DNA from: Nitrospira sp.
GTDB lineage: Bacteria; Nitrospirota; Nitrospiria; Nitrospirales; Nitrospiraceae
Direction: 5' to 3'
Assembly: GCA_016715825.1 (NCBI GenBank)
Contig: JADJXO010000001.1
Span: 1,193,280-1,257,279 of the forward strand
DNA: 64,000 nucleotides
Within the stretch, counting starts at the first letter, position 1; the number at the start of each line of letters is the position of its first letter. Below are positions 51,675 to 61,115 of the stretch, in pieces. Position numbers and translations under genes: made by a program. Below the pieces are notes generated by a model, which was not told the DNA's origin, did not search any database, and worked only from the letters and a program-made list of their open reading frames with translations.

Positions 51675-51914
51675 ATGTCACACTTGCGCTTCCATATCCG
51701 TTTTCCGGAAGAGAAGATCAGGCAGCCGATTATTTATCAAATCGGTCGCGAATATAACGTCGTCACCGATGTCCGACGAGCGGACGTTCGTGAGACCACT
51801 GGCTGGGCGGACGTGGAGTTCTCAGGTGATACGGCGGAAATTGAACGGGCCATCGCTGGGCTCCGAGCCAAGGGCTGTGTCGTCGACCCAATCGAATTGA
51901 ATGTCGTGGAATAA
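51675..51914 (+). CDS. NIL-domain protein
   Basis: 79 residues forming a single NIL domain (LRFHIRFPEEKIRQPIIYQI, GWADVEFSGDTAEIERAIAG, KGCVVDPIELNV). NIL domains occur on methionine ABC transporters and next to archaeal proteins that make homocysteine. Free-standing copies are therefore linked to sulfur amino acid metabolism. It sits between a carrier and the second E1 gene. Confidence 0.88.
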   Translation: MSHLRFHIRFPEEKIRQPIIYQIGREYNVVTDVRRADVRETTGWADVEFSGDTAEIERAIAGLRAKGCVVDPIELNVVE

Positions 51915-52007
51915 TGACAGGTGAAGGGTAAGGAGCGAGGCGTAAGGGGTAAAAACGGCACGGAAATGGCGCCTGACGCCTAACGCTTCACCCCTCAACG
52001 ACAGATC
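51915..52007. repeat. Short intergenic dyad repeat
   Basis: GGCGTAAGGGGT (51938 region) and ACGCCTAACGCTTCACCCCT (51976 region) are partly complementary and could fold. Related words (CGTGAAGCGT or its complement) recur in the gaps at 52815-52858, 53800-53820 and 61185-61210. They look like copies of a short palindromic repeat. Confidence 0.4.
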
Positions 52008-52811
52008 ATGGAACTCACCGAACCAGAAATTCAACGCTATAGCCGACACATCATTCTTCAGGATGTCGGCGGCAAAGGACAACTCAAGCTCAAGCGAGCG
52101 AAGGTGCTGTTGATCGGTGCAGGCGGGTTAGGGTCTCCAGCCGGTCTGTACCTTGCCGCTGCCGGGATCGGCACGATCGGTCTCGTCGATGGAGATGTCG
52201 TCGACCTGTCGAATCTGCAACGGCAAATCATGCACTCGACCGCCACACTCGGGGAGCCGAAGGTGGAGTCGGGGCGAAAGACTCTTTCAGCCATCAATCC
52301 AGATATCACCGTCAACGCCTATCACCAGCTGGTCGATGCCGACAACATCTTGTCGCTGGTCTCGCAATACGACATCGTTCTCGACGGCTCTGATAACTTC
52401 ACCACGCGTTTCCTGGTCAACGACGCCTGTTTCTTTGCTAAGAAAACACTCATCTCCGCCAGCATGTTTCGGTTTGAGGGCCAACTGACGACCATCAAGC
52501 CACACCAAGGCTATCCTTGCTACCGCTGCCTCTACCCCGAGCCTCCACCGGCCGGACTGGTGCCGAATTGCCAGGAGGCCGGAGTCCTGGGTGTTCTAGC
52601 CGGGACGATGGGTATCCTTCAGGCTTCCGAAGCCATCAAGGAAATCCTCGGCATTGGAGAAACGGTCGCCGACAAGCTTGTGATCTATGACGCGCTGGAC
52701 ATGAAGTTCAGAAAGGTCAGCCGACCCAAGGATCCTACCTGCCCATTGTGCGGACCCAATCCGAAAATTAAGGATCTGAGTTTGGACTACACCGTCAGCT
52801 GCACCATCTGA
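52008..52811 (+). CDS. MoeB/ThiF-like E1 activating enzyme, second copy
   Basis: 267 residues. IQRYSRHIILQDVGGKGQLK, VLLIGAGGLGSPAGLYLAAA, NLQRQIMHST, two Cys pairs (CYRC, CPLC) and VPNCQEAGVLG repeat the family pattern of the first copy at 49312-50131. The pairing of E1 copies with the two carriers cannot be read from the sequence. An in-frame ATG at 52008 follows the intergenic repeat. Confidence 0.93.
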   Translation: MELTEPEIQRYSRHIILQDVGGKGQLKLKRAKVLLIGAGGLGSPAGLYLAAAGIGTIGLVDGDVVDLSNLQRQIMHSTATLGEPKVESGRKTLSAINPDITVNAYHQLVDADNILSLVSQYDIVLDGSDNFTTRFLVNDACFFAKKTLISASMFRFEGQLTTIKPHQGYPCYRCLYPEPPPAGLVPNCQEAGVLGVLAGTMGILQASEAIKEILGIGETVADKLVIYDALDMKFRKVSRPKDPTCPLCGPNPKIKDLSLDYTVSCTI

Positions 52812-52858
52812 TAACTGCGTGAAGCATCACTCGTGAAACGTGAAGCGTAAAGACTACT

Positions 52859-53368
52859 GTGACGGATCTGGTCATTCCCAAGACAATAATCGACGACATC
52901 ATTGCCCACGCGAAGGAACTCACTCCGCATGAATGCTGTGGACTGCTGGCTGGAACCAACGGTGTCGTCAGCCACCTGTATCGCATTAAGAACATCGTCG
53001 CGATGGAAGGTGCTCACAATCTCTCCTCCTTCGATGCAGCCAAGGCCGCGCATCTCGAACGGCTCACACCGGATGAACGCGCGGAGATTGCCTTTGTCAT
53101 GGACATGCAGGACTTCTCGACCGCGAAGAAGGACATGCGGAATCGAGGGCTCGACCTACGAGTCGTCTACCACTCGCATCCCCATGACCCAGCCCGCCCC
53201 TCGGTCACCGACATCAAGATCGCCAGTGACTATGAAGAAATTTGGCCCAAGATCAATCTCCCTATTCCTGCCTACCTTCTTGTTTCTCTCATGAACCCTA
53301 CGCCCGATGTACGGTGCTACTGGATCAAATCGGGACAAGTCTCCCCTACTGATTTTGTGATTCGCTGA
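52859..53368 (+). CDS. JAMM/Mov34 metallopeptidase (Mec+-like)
   Basis: 169 residues from GTG 52859. The Glu in LTPHECCGLLAG and the motif VVYHSHPHDPARPSVTDI (H-x-H-P...S-x2-D) are the full JAMM zinc site. In related systems such enzymes cut the carrier from newly made cysteine or trim a carrier tail. The protein has about 30 more residues than short Mec+ members, in the region FDAAKAAHLERLTPDERAEI. It is the last gene of the operon. Confidence 0.93.
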   Translation: MTDLVIPKTIIDDIIAHAKELTPHECCGLLAGTNGVVSHLYRIKNIVAMEGAHNLSSFDAAKAAHLERLTPDERAEIAFVMDMQDFSTAKKDMRNRGLDLRVVYHSHPHDPARPSVTDIKIASDYEEIWPKINLPIPAYLLVSLMNPTPDVRCYWIKSGQVSPTDFVIR

Positions 53369-53448
53369 CCTACCTCGTCCACATTTCTTCTCAGCCGGTG
53401 GTTGTGCTAATGTCGCCACATCGGTAATCCATGGACGGAGTGACTGCG

Positions 53449-53778
53449 ATGCGACTCTTGCCCGCCACGCTCCTCGCGACACTGCTGCTGTTTGGACTTG
53501 CCAGCATGAGTGACGCTGAGGAGAAAAGTTTCTATAGCCCGGTCATCTACATCGACGTTGAACAGCACCGTATCCTGATTTCACAGCTTGGTGGCGTGTT
53601 CTACATCGATGTCCCCGAGGTCGCGCGACCCCACATGGAAAAGCTTCCGGTTTCTGGGTTGGTTGATTTTGTGGTTGACTGGAAAGGGGAGGATCAAATA
53701 CCTATTCTCAAAACCTGGAAGGTCAAATCAGGCGAATCGACCTGCATGCATTTCAACGGAGTGGAATGCAAAGACTGA
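53449..53778 (+). CDS. Small secreted hypothetical protein
   Basis: 109 residues from ATG 53449 (an ATG at 53431 gives six more). The signal peptide MRLLPATLLATLLLFGLASM is cut near SDAEE. The mature part is beta-rich (YIDVEQHRILISQLGGVFYI) and has two late Cys (STCMHFNGVECKD). No family is recognised. Confidence 0.7.
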   Translation: MRLLPATLLATLLLFGLASMSDAEEKSFYSPVIYIDVEQHRILISQLGGVFYIDVPEVARPHMEKLPVSGLVDFVVDWKGEDQIPILKTWKVKSGESTCMHFNGVECKD

Positions 53779-53833
53779 TAAATATCACCGCACCATTGTC
53801 ATCACGTCACGCTTCACGAACAACGCTTCTCCA

Positions 53834-53995
53834 TTACTCTCCACTGCCGGCCATGTCGTCGATGAGGGGGCGATTGATATCGGTGCAACCGACACAGATG
53901 GTATCGAAGAGCGTGTCTGCATCTGCCACAAAATTCTTCTCGTCGGTGAGCTTATCCGCAATGACCTGGGCATAACAGGTCTCGCACAACATCAT
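53834..53995 (-). CDS. Small protein with two Cys-x2-Cys knuckles
   Basis: 53 residues from ATG 53995 after GGGGG; a start at 54043 is also possible. MMLCETCYAQVIADKLTDEK and TICVGCTDIN give two C-x2-C pairs, so a zinc or iron site is likely. Its size and small neighbour (54049-54243) suggest a pair. Function unknown. Confidence 0.6.
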   Translation of the reverse strand: MMLCETCYAQVIADKLTDEKNFVADADTLFDTICVGCTDINRPLIDDMAGSGE

Positions 53996-54048
53996 CAACC
54001 CCCGTGACACCCCGACTGTTTTTCTTCCCACGCTTCCGGCCATGCGTT

Positions 54049-54243
54049 CTACACCGATCCTTTCTGAAGGGCCATGAAGAAGTCTTCGGCTTCGAGATCA
54101 ATTCCACATTGCGGACATTCGTACGGACTCTCTGGGGGTGGGACGCTTAATGGTGTCCGATCGAGACGGCCTCGACACACATGGTAGAACCGACCTCGTG
54201 CATGCTCGTCATCTAATGGATCATTCTCGTACAGCAAGACCAT
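54049..54243 (-). CDS. Small hypothetical with one Cys-x2-Cys knuckle
   Basis: 64 residues. The end ESPYECPQCGIDLEAEDFFM has a single C-x2-C, and another Cys is in FYHVCRGRLD. It is transcribed toward the previous small Cys protein with a gap of 53 bp. Function unknown. Confidence 0.6.
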   Translation of the reverse strand: MVLLYENDPLDDEHARGRFYHVCRGRLDRTPLSVPPPESPYECPQCGIDLEAEDFFMALQKGSV

Positions 54244-54336
54244 CTCTCAACCCTATCCATTTGTGAGTCTTATCGAGTATAACGACCACCTCTTTGGACT
54301 CGCAACTACCAAAAGACAGAAGGAGCTTTCTCCTCA

Positions 54337-56061
54337 CTAGGCTTGAAATTGAGCCTCGTAGAGACCGGCATACACTCCGCCACGACTGAGCAATTCATCA
54401 TGTCGCCCCTGCTCCACCAGCCTCCCGCGATCGAGTACCAGGATCCGGTCGACATCATGGAGTGTGGACAGCCGGTGCGCGATGATGAACGTGGTTCTCC
54501 CCGCCGTCAGTTCATTCAACGCCTCACGGATTTTCACCTCCGTCTCAGTATCGATATTGGAAGTCGCCTCATCAAAAATCACGATGGGCGGATCTTTCAA
54601 CAGCGTCCGTGCGATTGAGACCCGTTGTTTTTGCCCGACCGACAACTTCACCCCACGTTCCCCGATCCATGTGTCGTATCCTTCCGGTAATGCCGTAATA
54701 AAGTCATGTGCTCTCGCTGCACGGGCCGCTACCTCCAGTCGATCTTGATCGGCTGCCAAATCACCGTACAGGAGGTTATTTCTGACCGTTCCATTGAACA
54801 AAAACGGCTCCTGTTGCACAAACCCGATCTGCTGCCGTAGATAGGCGATGGGAAGATCGCGGATATCAGTTCCGTCGATGGAGATCACTCCGTCGCTCAC
54901 GTCATAGAACCGCATCAATAACTTTAACAGTGTGCTTTTCCCGGCCCCGCTCATCCCAACCAGAGCAACCCGCTCACCAGCCGACACCGTCACTGAGAAT
55001 CCTCTCAAGACTGGAACATCCGGTCGATAATGGAACTGCACCTGATCGAATCGCACCTCTCCCTGAGCACGATGGACAGGAGCCTCCGCCCCGGAACGAT
55101 CGGCAACTTCTGGTATCGTATCCAACACATCGAAGACCCGCTCACTCGCCGCTAACGCATGTTGCAGCATGTGATTGACGGAATGGATCTGATTGATGGG
55201 CACATAGAACATCGCCAGATAAGATAAAAACAACACCAACTCGCCGAGCGTAAGCCGTCCTTCGATCACCTCTCCGGCCCCATGCCAGAGAATGAGCACG
55301 GTCCCGAAGGCGCCGACAAGAATCATAGCCGGTGAATAGACCGACCACAGCACCATCGCTTGGAGATTCTTGTCGCTATAGGTTTGACTCAGCCTATTGA
55401 ACCTCGTCTCTTCATGCCCTTGACGCCCAAACCCCATCGTTTCCCTGATTCCTGACAAGGCATCCTGTAAGTAGCCGTTCAGTTCCGCTGCACTCTGCCT
55501 GGTCTCTCGATAGTACCCATGCACTCTTGACGTGAACCAGCTCGCGGACAGAGCGAGCACCGGAATCGGCAGGAGGGACAGAGCGGCCAGCTTCCAGTTG
55601 AGCATGAACAACAGCCCCGTGATCCCAATCAGCGTGAGCGAGGCGGTCAACATGCCCTCGAGGCCATCGATAAAGATCCGCTCGACATGTTCCGTGTCGT
55701 TGGTCACTCGCGACATAATCTCGCCCGTCGACCGATTCTCAAAATAGGTGATGGAGAGTCGCTGGAGGGCGGAAAAGATTTGGCGGCGAAGATCGTGTAC
55801 GACTCGCTGTTCGAGTAGGTTGTTGAGCCGGATACGCAGGGAAGCAAAGACGTTCTTGAACACATAGGCGCCGACCAGCAGACCGATCGCCCATGGCAGC
55901 AACGACGCCTGCTTCGCTTGGATCACGTCGTCGATAATGATTTTGATGACCCAGGGAGGAACTAATTCCATTGCCGTCGCGCAAGCCGCGCAGATCAGCG
56001 TCGTGATCGCAAGACGACGGTGAGGACGGAGATATTGCAGGACACGATAGAGAGACTTCAC
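54337..56061 (-). CDS. MsbA-type ABC exporter (fused membrane and ATPase domains)
   Basis: 574 residues. The membrane half (about 1-320) has six helices and the coupling segment FENRSTGEIMSRVTNDTEHV. The ATPase half has Walker A VGMSGAGKSTLLKLLMRFYD, Q-loop FVQQEPFLF, signature LSVGQKQRVSIART, Walker B PIVIFDEATSNID and the H-loop AHRLST. It works as a homodimer and exports a lipid, peptide or drug. MsbA-like lipid A flipping is plausible but not provable here. Confidence 0.93.
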   Translation of the reverse strand: MKSLYRVLQYLRPHRRLAITTLICAACATAMELVPPWVIKIIIDDVIQAKQASLLPWAIGLLVGAYVFKNVFASLRIRLNNLLEQRVVHDLRRQIFSALQRLSITYFENRSTGEIMSRVTNDTEHVERIFIDGLEGMLTASLTLIGITGLLFMLNWKLAALSLLPIPVLALSASWFTSRVHGYYRETRQSAAELNGYLQDALSGIRETMGFGRQGHEETRFNRLSQTYSDKNLQAMVLWSVYSPAMILVGAFGTVLILWHGAGEVIEGRLTLGELVLFLSYLAMFYVPINQIHSVNHMLQHALAASERVFDVLDTIPEVADRSGAEAPVHRAQGEVRFDQVQFHYRPDVPVLRGFSVTVSAGERVALVGMSGAGKSTLLKLLMRFYDVSDGVISIDGTDIRDLPIAYLRQQIGFVQQEPFLFNGTVRNNLLYGDLAADQDRLEVAARAARAHDFITALPEGYDTWIGERGVKLSVGQKQRVSIARTLLKDPPIVIFDEATSNIDTETEVKIREALNELTAGRTTFIIAHRLSTLHDVDRILVLDRGRLVEQGRHDELLSRGGVYAGLYEAQFQA

Positions 56062-56083
56062 AATCGATCAGACACGGAAGGCA

Positions 56084-56628
56084 TCAAATCACGTTCGTAG
56101 GCTCTTTCTGCCAGTACTGCGCAAACTCGTCAAGCTGCGTGAGGGTAGACATGTCGGTCATGCGGTCCAGAAAGACTTTTCCGATCAAATGATCGACTTC
56201 GTGTTGAATACAGACGGCATAGAGACCGGTCGCTTCAAAATCCAACGCTTTCCCCTTCCGATCAAGCGCTTTGACGCGCACGAGGGACGGCCTGGTCACC
56301 TTTCCCGCAGTCCGTCGACGCTCAAACAACCTTCCCAGTTTTCAACCTGTTCAGGCCCATAGTACACGATCGAGGGATTGATGAGGACCGTCTCGGGAAA
56401 TCCTCCTTCACCTTTACATCCCATGACGACCAATTGAATCGAGCGTGAGACCTGGGGCGCGGCCAACCCTATCCCCGGCTCGTCGTACATCGTGTCGAAC
56501 ATGTCGTCGATCAACCGCTGGATGTCCGACGACTTAATTTCTCGTGGATCGATCGGAGCGGCAATTTTCCTCAGGATCGGATTCCCGAGTTTGGCAATTT
56601 TGAGCATGGCTGCCGTTTTCGTCTTCAT
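56084..56628 (-). CDS. def: Peptide deformylase, one frameshift
   Basis: The N-terminal part (56628 to about 56315) has motif 1 GIGLAAPQV and motif 2 EGCLSVDG. The C-terminal part (56329 frame, to 56084) has motif 3 QHEVDHL. The parts join if the G-run near 56312 had one more G (GLRGKVTRPS). All metal ligands (Cys, two His) and the catalytic Glu are present. The enzyme removes the formyl group from nascent proteins and is essential in most bacteria, so a sequencing indel is more likely than a dead gene, unless a second def exists. MLKIAKLGNP (ATG 56607) may be the true start. Confidence 0.9.
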
Positions 56629-56681
56629 AACAATCTATTCGTAACATAGGCACCTTCCGACCCGCAACGTCCGGGCAGCCG

Positions 56682-57470
56682 CTACGAACTCCTCCTCGAC
56701 CGCTTCGGTTCGGGAATCTCAAAGACCTCTCGATTGTCTTCCCACCACTCGGTCCATTCACTCGACCATGCCGCACGGTCCTGTTTAGTCGACGTTTCCC
56801 AATCGTGAGATTCCGTCTCGTGGCGTGTCAGGATCCAGAGTGATTGCAGGGCCGAGAGTGCCACAAAGCGCTCCTCATCACTGATCATTGGAATGAGAAT
56901 GGGGATGACGGTCTTCTGCCGCACATATCTCGCTTCAAAGGCCGCGCTCTTTCGGACAGATGGATTCAGATCCGTCGCCATCACAGCAATAGCATCCGGC
57001 GCTTGGGCAGGATCGAGGCGAACGGCAACTCGCAAGGCATGTTCACGGACTCGCGGGATTTCGTTGGGTTCTTTGGCAGTCGCCAGAAGCGCTGGAACTC
57101 CCTGCACACCTTTCATCATCAATACCGTTTCGATCGCATTGTAGCGGATCCGCGGACTGGGCATCGTCAAGGCCTTGACTAAAACGGGGACAGACGATTC
57201 ACCAAGATGGACGAACTCGCCCATGGCCCAAAATTCCTGTTTTCCCTCTAATAACGGGAGCAACGCCTCTGCACGTTGCAGCTCCTCCGGACCGAGCGGA
57301 GCCGTGTTAGGAGGAACCGACACGTCCGGAACCTCAGGATTTTCTGGTGGAGCCTCATAGGGCAGTTGAATCTGCCATACCAGTGGAGAATGGTCAGAGA
57401 ATGCCTGCAGGGTCTCTGCCCCTACAAATCCGCATAGAATGATTGCAACCATGCTGAGAGTTTTGATCAC
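56682..57470 (-). CDS. Secreted HEAT-repeat protein
   Basis: 262 residues. A signal peptide (MIKTLSMVAIILCGFVGAET) precedes a proline-rich linker and three to four HEAT-like helical pairs (VKALTMPSPRIRYNAIETVL, VPALLATAKEPNEIPRVREH, IAVMATDLNPSVRKSAAFEA, ILIPMISDEERFVALSALQS). The tail is Trp-rich (WSSEWTEWWEDN). Such repeats serve protein contacts. No enzyme activity is suggested. Confidence 0.8.
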   Translation of the reverse strand: MIKTLSMVAIILCGFVGAETLQAFSDHSPLVWQIQLPYEAPPENPEVPDVSVPPNTAPLGPEELQRAEALLPLLEGKQEFWAMGEFVHLGESSVPVLVKALTMPSPRIRYNAIETVLMMKGVQGVPALLATAKEPNEIPRVREHALRVAVRLDPAQAPDAIAVMATDLNPSVRKSAAFEARYVRQKTVIPILIPMISDEERFVALSALQSLWILTRHETESHDWETSTKQDRAAWSSEWTEWWEDNREVFEIPEPKRSRRSS

Positions 57471-57607
57471 GATACTTCCACTCCCTTACTCATCGTTCAA
57501 ATCCCAGATTGTCATTTGGAGCCCTGCAGGAAACCCTCGACACCTGATAGGACGAAGAACCGGTAGGCTAGCGCAGATTAGCGCACTCGTTCCACAAGCA
57601 GGAGAGG

Positions 57608-57901
57608 TTAGTCTATCAGATCATCCGTCGCGCGCAGATGTCTCCTAACTCTGACCTTTTCATGATGCTTACGAACCAGCTGCTGGCGAATCACATCCCG
57701 GTTTTCGGCCACGATCCGGACCAGGCGATCCATATCTTCAGCGTGGTCCCTGACCAGTTCGGACAGCTTTTGCATCTGCTCTTCCAACCGTTCCAACCGC
57801 CCTGCAATATTGGTCCCACCCTCGGCAGATTTCGCCACGACCTTCGTCGGTCGTTTCATCGGATTTTGGGGGAGGGCAGCGACAACCACATCTCGCTTCA
57901 T
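57608..57901 (-). CDS. Small coiled-coil protein
   Basis: 97 residues. After a basic start (MKRDVVVAALPQNPMKRPTK) a long heptad helix runs from about residue 32 to 85 (RLERLEEQMQKLSELVRDHA). No family is recognised. It is divergent from glgC; the 141-bp gap between them has no clear promoter. Confidence 0.6.
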   Translation of the reverse strand: MKRDVVVAALPQNPMKRPTKVVAKSAEGGTNIAGRLERLEEQMQKLSELVRDHAEDMDRLVRIVAENRDVIRQQLVRKHHEKVRVRRHLRATDDLID

Positions 57902-58042
57902 GCTGACTCCTTTACTCCGTGCTCTAGATGTTTGATCAACCTGCCGACCGTTCAGCCTAGGGCTAGTATTATCCGCAGGCCGGAGGAAGTCAACGATTCC
58001 GCTTCCTTTCTATTTCACGGTCGTCCTGCTAGAATCCGGTCT

Positions 58043-59281
58043 GTGAAGAACATTTTCACGATGGTCCTGGCCGGTGGGAAAGGCGAGCGCCTGTTTCCTC
58101 TCACAGACCAACGTGCAAAACCCGCCGTCCCCTTCGGGGGGAAGTACCGCATCATCGATTTCACGCTGAGCAATTGTATCAATTCTGGGCTCCGCAAGAT
58201 CGTCGTGCTGATCCAGTACAAATCGCACTCGCTCGATCGCCATATCCGAGTTGGCTGGAATGTGCTCAACGCTGAACTCGGCGAATACATCGCATCCGTC
58301 CCTCCGCAGCAACGGATCAGCGAAGACTGGTACCGGGGGACAGCCGACGCCGTGTATCAGAATATGTTCCTGATCGACGGCGAGAATCCGCAGTATCTGC
58401 TGATCTTGGCCGGTGACCATATTTACAAAATGAACTATGCGGAGATGTTCCATTGGCTCATCGCCAAAAGCGCGGATGTGGTGGTTGGAGCCATCGATAT
58501 CCCGGTCCAGGACGCCACCCGATTTGGCGTCATCGCCGTCGACGAAGACTACCGGATTACCCGGTTCGATGAGAAACCTGCGAACCCTATCCCCCTACCC
58601 AACGATCCGACCCATGCCTTCGCCTCGATGGGGATCTACCTCTTCCGCACCCAAGCGCTTCGCGAATATCTGATCGCCGACGCGCAGGAAGGCACGGCTC
58701 ATGACTTTGGGAAGAACATCATCCCCCGCATGATCGAACAGAAACGGGTGTATGCCTTCAAGTTTCAGGATGCCAATAGAAAGGCCGTCCAATATTGGCG
58801 TGACATTGGCACGCTGGACGCTTACTGGGAAGCCAACATGGATTTGGTCGCCGTCGATCCCCAGTTCAATCTCTACGATGCAGACTGGCCGATCCGAACC
58901 TATCAAGGACAGTTTCCTCCTGCCAAATTCGTCTTTGCCCAGGATTACCAGGGTGGTCGCATGGGGGTGGCTCTCGATTCGGTCGTCTGTGGCGGTTGCA
59001 TCGTCTCGGGCGGACGTGTGCAGAATTCGATTCTCTCTCCGAACGTCCGGGTGCAAGATCATGCGGACGTTCGGGAGTCCATCATCATGGAAAACGTCAC
59101 GATCGGTGAACACAGCCGAATCAGGCGCGCGATCATCGATAAGGATGTGACAATCCCCCCTCACACTGAAATCGGATACAATAGAGAGGCCGATGCCCAG
59201 CGCTTTACCGTCACCGACTCCGGCCTCGTAGTGATCTCAAAGGGAATGAAACTGCATGCCGCCGTCGATTCATCCGGTTGA
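58043..59281 (+). CDS. glgC: Glucose-1-phosphate adenylyltransferase
   Basis: 412 residues from GTG 58043. The upstream part of the frame is not family-like. The core has MVLAGGKGERLFPLTDQRAK and the RIIDFTLSNCINSGL segment (cited in part), WYRGTADAVYQNMFLID, LAGDHIYKMNYAEM and the C-terminal beta-helix (SILSPNVRVQDHADVRESII). It makes ADP-glucose for glycogen synthesis. The family C-terminus is near VVISKGM. The remaining ten residues run into the overlapping helicase gene (26 bp). Confidence 0.95.
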   Translation: MKNIFTMVLAGGKGERLFPLTDQRAKPAVPFGGKYRIIDFTLSNCINSGLRKIVVLIQYKSHSLDRHIRVGWNVLNAELGEYIASVPPQQRISEDWYRGTADAVYQNMFLIDGENPQYLLILAGDHIYKMNYAEMFHWLIAKSADVVVGAIDIPVQDATRFGVIAVDEDYRITRFDEKPANPIPLPNDPTHAFASMGIYLFRTQALREYLIADAQEGTAHDFGKNIIPRMIEQKRVYAFKFQDANRKAVQYWRDIGTLDAYWEANMDLVAVDPQFNLYDADWPIRTYQGQFPPAKFVFAQDYQGGRMGVALDSVVCGGCIVSGGRVQNSILSPNVRVQDHADVRESIIMENVTIGEHSRIRRAIIDKDVTIPPHTEIGYNREADAQRFTVTDSGLVVISKGMKLHAAVDSSG

Positions 59282-61115
59282 TCTGATCACCGCCCTTCGC
59301 CACAAGCATCTCACCCCAGCCATCGTGTTTCTCACCTCCCGTCGAGCCTGTGATGAAGCCATGGAGGCCTTCGACCACGCCGACGTCGTGCTTCCGCCGG
59401 TCCGGCAGGAGGCGATCGGCGTTGCGCTCGAACGAGTCATCACCCAGTACCCGAGTATTGCCGAGCATCCTCTCATTCCCATCGTACAGCGGATCGGCGT
59501 GGCTGCCCATCATGCCGGGCACCTTCCCTCCTGGAAAATCGCGATCGAAGAGCTGATGCGACAAGGCCATCTCGATGCCGTATTCGCCACCACCACGCTG
59601 GCGGCAGGTGTCGATTTTCCAGCGCGAACGGTGGTGATCACTCAATCCAGCATTCGCAAGTCTCGCGACTTCACTGACCTGACGATCGGCGAAGTCCAAC
59701 AGATCGCCGGTCGGGCCGGGCGCCGGGGGAAAGATCACGTGGGGTTTGCGGTGATCACGCCCTCTCCCTATATCGACCTCACCGTCCTCACTAAAGGACT
59801 GACGGGGCAACCGGAAGCGATCGACAGCCAATTTACCATCAGCTATCCAATGGTGCTCAACCTCCTCAAAGCCCATCCGCACGAGCACATTCACGGCATC
59901 CTGGCGAAGAGCTTCGCGCAATTCCAACTCAACCAACGTGCCGAGCTTATTGAAAAGAAATTGGACCTGGTTCAGACGCAATTGGCACCGTTTGGCCCTC
60001 GGCAATGCACCGATTGGATCACACAATGGCAAACGTTTGATCATGTGAGGAAGCGACGCCCTGCCCGACATCAGACTCATCGCTCGGAGTCGCCTGAGAT
60101 CGCCGCGCGATTGCCGTTTCTCACCCCCGGCCGAGTAGTGGGACTTCACCGAGGGCGTGGAATCGTCCTTAGGCAATACCGGAGCAAAGGCCAGAAGAAC
60201 TCCATGCTGACCATGTTGCGGCCTGATGGCGCTGTGACTGAGTGCCCGGTCACGAGCGTGCAAGAAGTCTACGATCGCACCTACGACTGTGTGGAGAGTC
60301 CGGCCTATCCCTGGTGCTCGACAGACACTTTTGATCGGCTCAGCGAACAGTTAGAGGACCTTCCGCCACGACTCCCCATCCTCCCGATTTTGGCCTCTCA
60401 ACCAGTGGAACCCCTTCCGGATGCGATCGTGCAATCGTTGGGCGATTTTCCCTGCCCGACCTGTTCATCACGCCCAGCTTGTCAAAAAGATTTTCTCACC
60501 GCTTCTCGACTTCGCCAAGAACAGCATCGGCATACGAAGTCCATTCAAGCGCTGCGAACCAGTTTATGGCATCGCTTTCAAGAACGCGTCGAAGTGCTGC
60601 AGACTTTTGGATATTTGACGTCAACCGCTCAACTGACGGCAGATGGAGAATGGGCACGACTGATTCGTATCGATCACTCGCTCTTGATCACAGAGCTCAT
60701 TCGAGCTGAGGCGTTCACCGGCGCGGACCCGTCGCTCCTCACCGGCATCATGGCCAGTTTGGCCCACGACGATGATCGCCCGGGAGCGTTTCCACGCATT
60801 AGTCCAGACTTAAGTTCCCTGCTGAGGCAGGTTCGCAAGCTCGCAGAGAATCTGACGCCACACGAGGATCCTCCGCTTCTCCGCGCCGATGTCGCGGCCT
60901 TGGCGGAACGGTGGATCGCTGAGCCGACCCTCACATGGATCGGGCTCTGCCGGCTTACCACCATGGCGGAAGGGGATATTTACAGACTCCTGGCCAGAAC
61001 GATCGAATACCTCTCACAATTACAGACACTCAAAGCGACCCATCCCGGCTTGGCAGATTCTGCGGCACAAGCACTCGCGCTGATCCGGCGTGGAGTCTTG
61101 GAGGAGCTCCCATGA
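59256..61115 (+). CDS. C-terminal half of a Ski2-like helicase
   Basis: 619 residues. It starts at MPPSIHPVDLITALRHKHLT, which in family members lies in the middle, at the start of the second RecA domain. Motif IV (VFLTSRRACDEAMEAF), motif V (FATTTLAAGVDFPARTVVIT) and motif VI (QIAGRAGRRGKDHVGF) follow, then a winged-helix and ratchet-like helical region, with a Cys cluster FPCPTCSSRPACQKDF. The ATPase half is encoded downstream at 61212-62267. Neither half can hydrolyse ATP alone, so they must join as subunits, or the order is an assembly or rearrangement artefact. Confidence 0.85.
   Translation: MPPSIHPVDLITALRHKHLTPAIVFLTSRRACDEAMEAFDHADVVLPPVRQEAIGVALERVITQYPSIAEHPLIPIVQRIGVAAHHAGHLPSWKIAIEELMRQGHLDAVFATTTLAAGVDFPARTVVITQSSIRKSRDFTDLTIGEVQQIAGRAGRRGKDHVGFAVITPSPYIDLTVLTKGLTGQPEAIDSQFTISYPMVLNLLKAHPHEHIHGILAKSFAQFQLNQRAELIEKKLDLVQTQLAPFGPRQCTDWITQWQTFDHVRKRRPARHQTHRSESPEIAARLPFLTPGRVVGLHRGRGIVLRQYRSKGQKNSMLTMLRPDGAVTECPVTSVQEVYDRTYDCVESPAYPWCSTDTFDRLSEQLEDLPPRLPILPILASQPVEPLPDAIVQSLGDFPCPTCSSRPACQKDFLTASRLRQEQHRHTKSIQALRTSLWHRFQERVEVLQTFGYLTSTAQLTADGEWARLIRIDHSLLITELIRAEAFTGADPSLLTGIMASLAHDDDRPGAFPRISPDLSSLLRQVRKLAENLTPHEDPPLLRADVAALAERWIAEPTLTWIGLCRLTTMAEGDIYRLLARTIEYLSQLQTLKATHPGLADSAAQALALIRRGVLEELP

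Noticed and set aside
57638..58042. Upstream part of the frame leading into glgC
   Set aside because: It overlaps the divergent coiled-coil gene and has no GlgC similarity. The family start is at GTG 58043.
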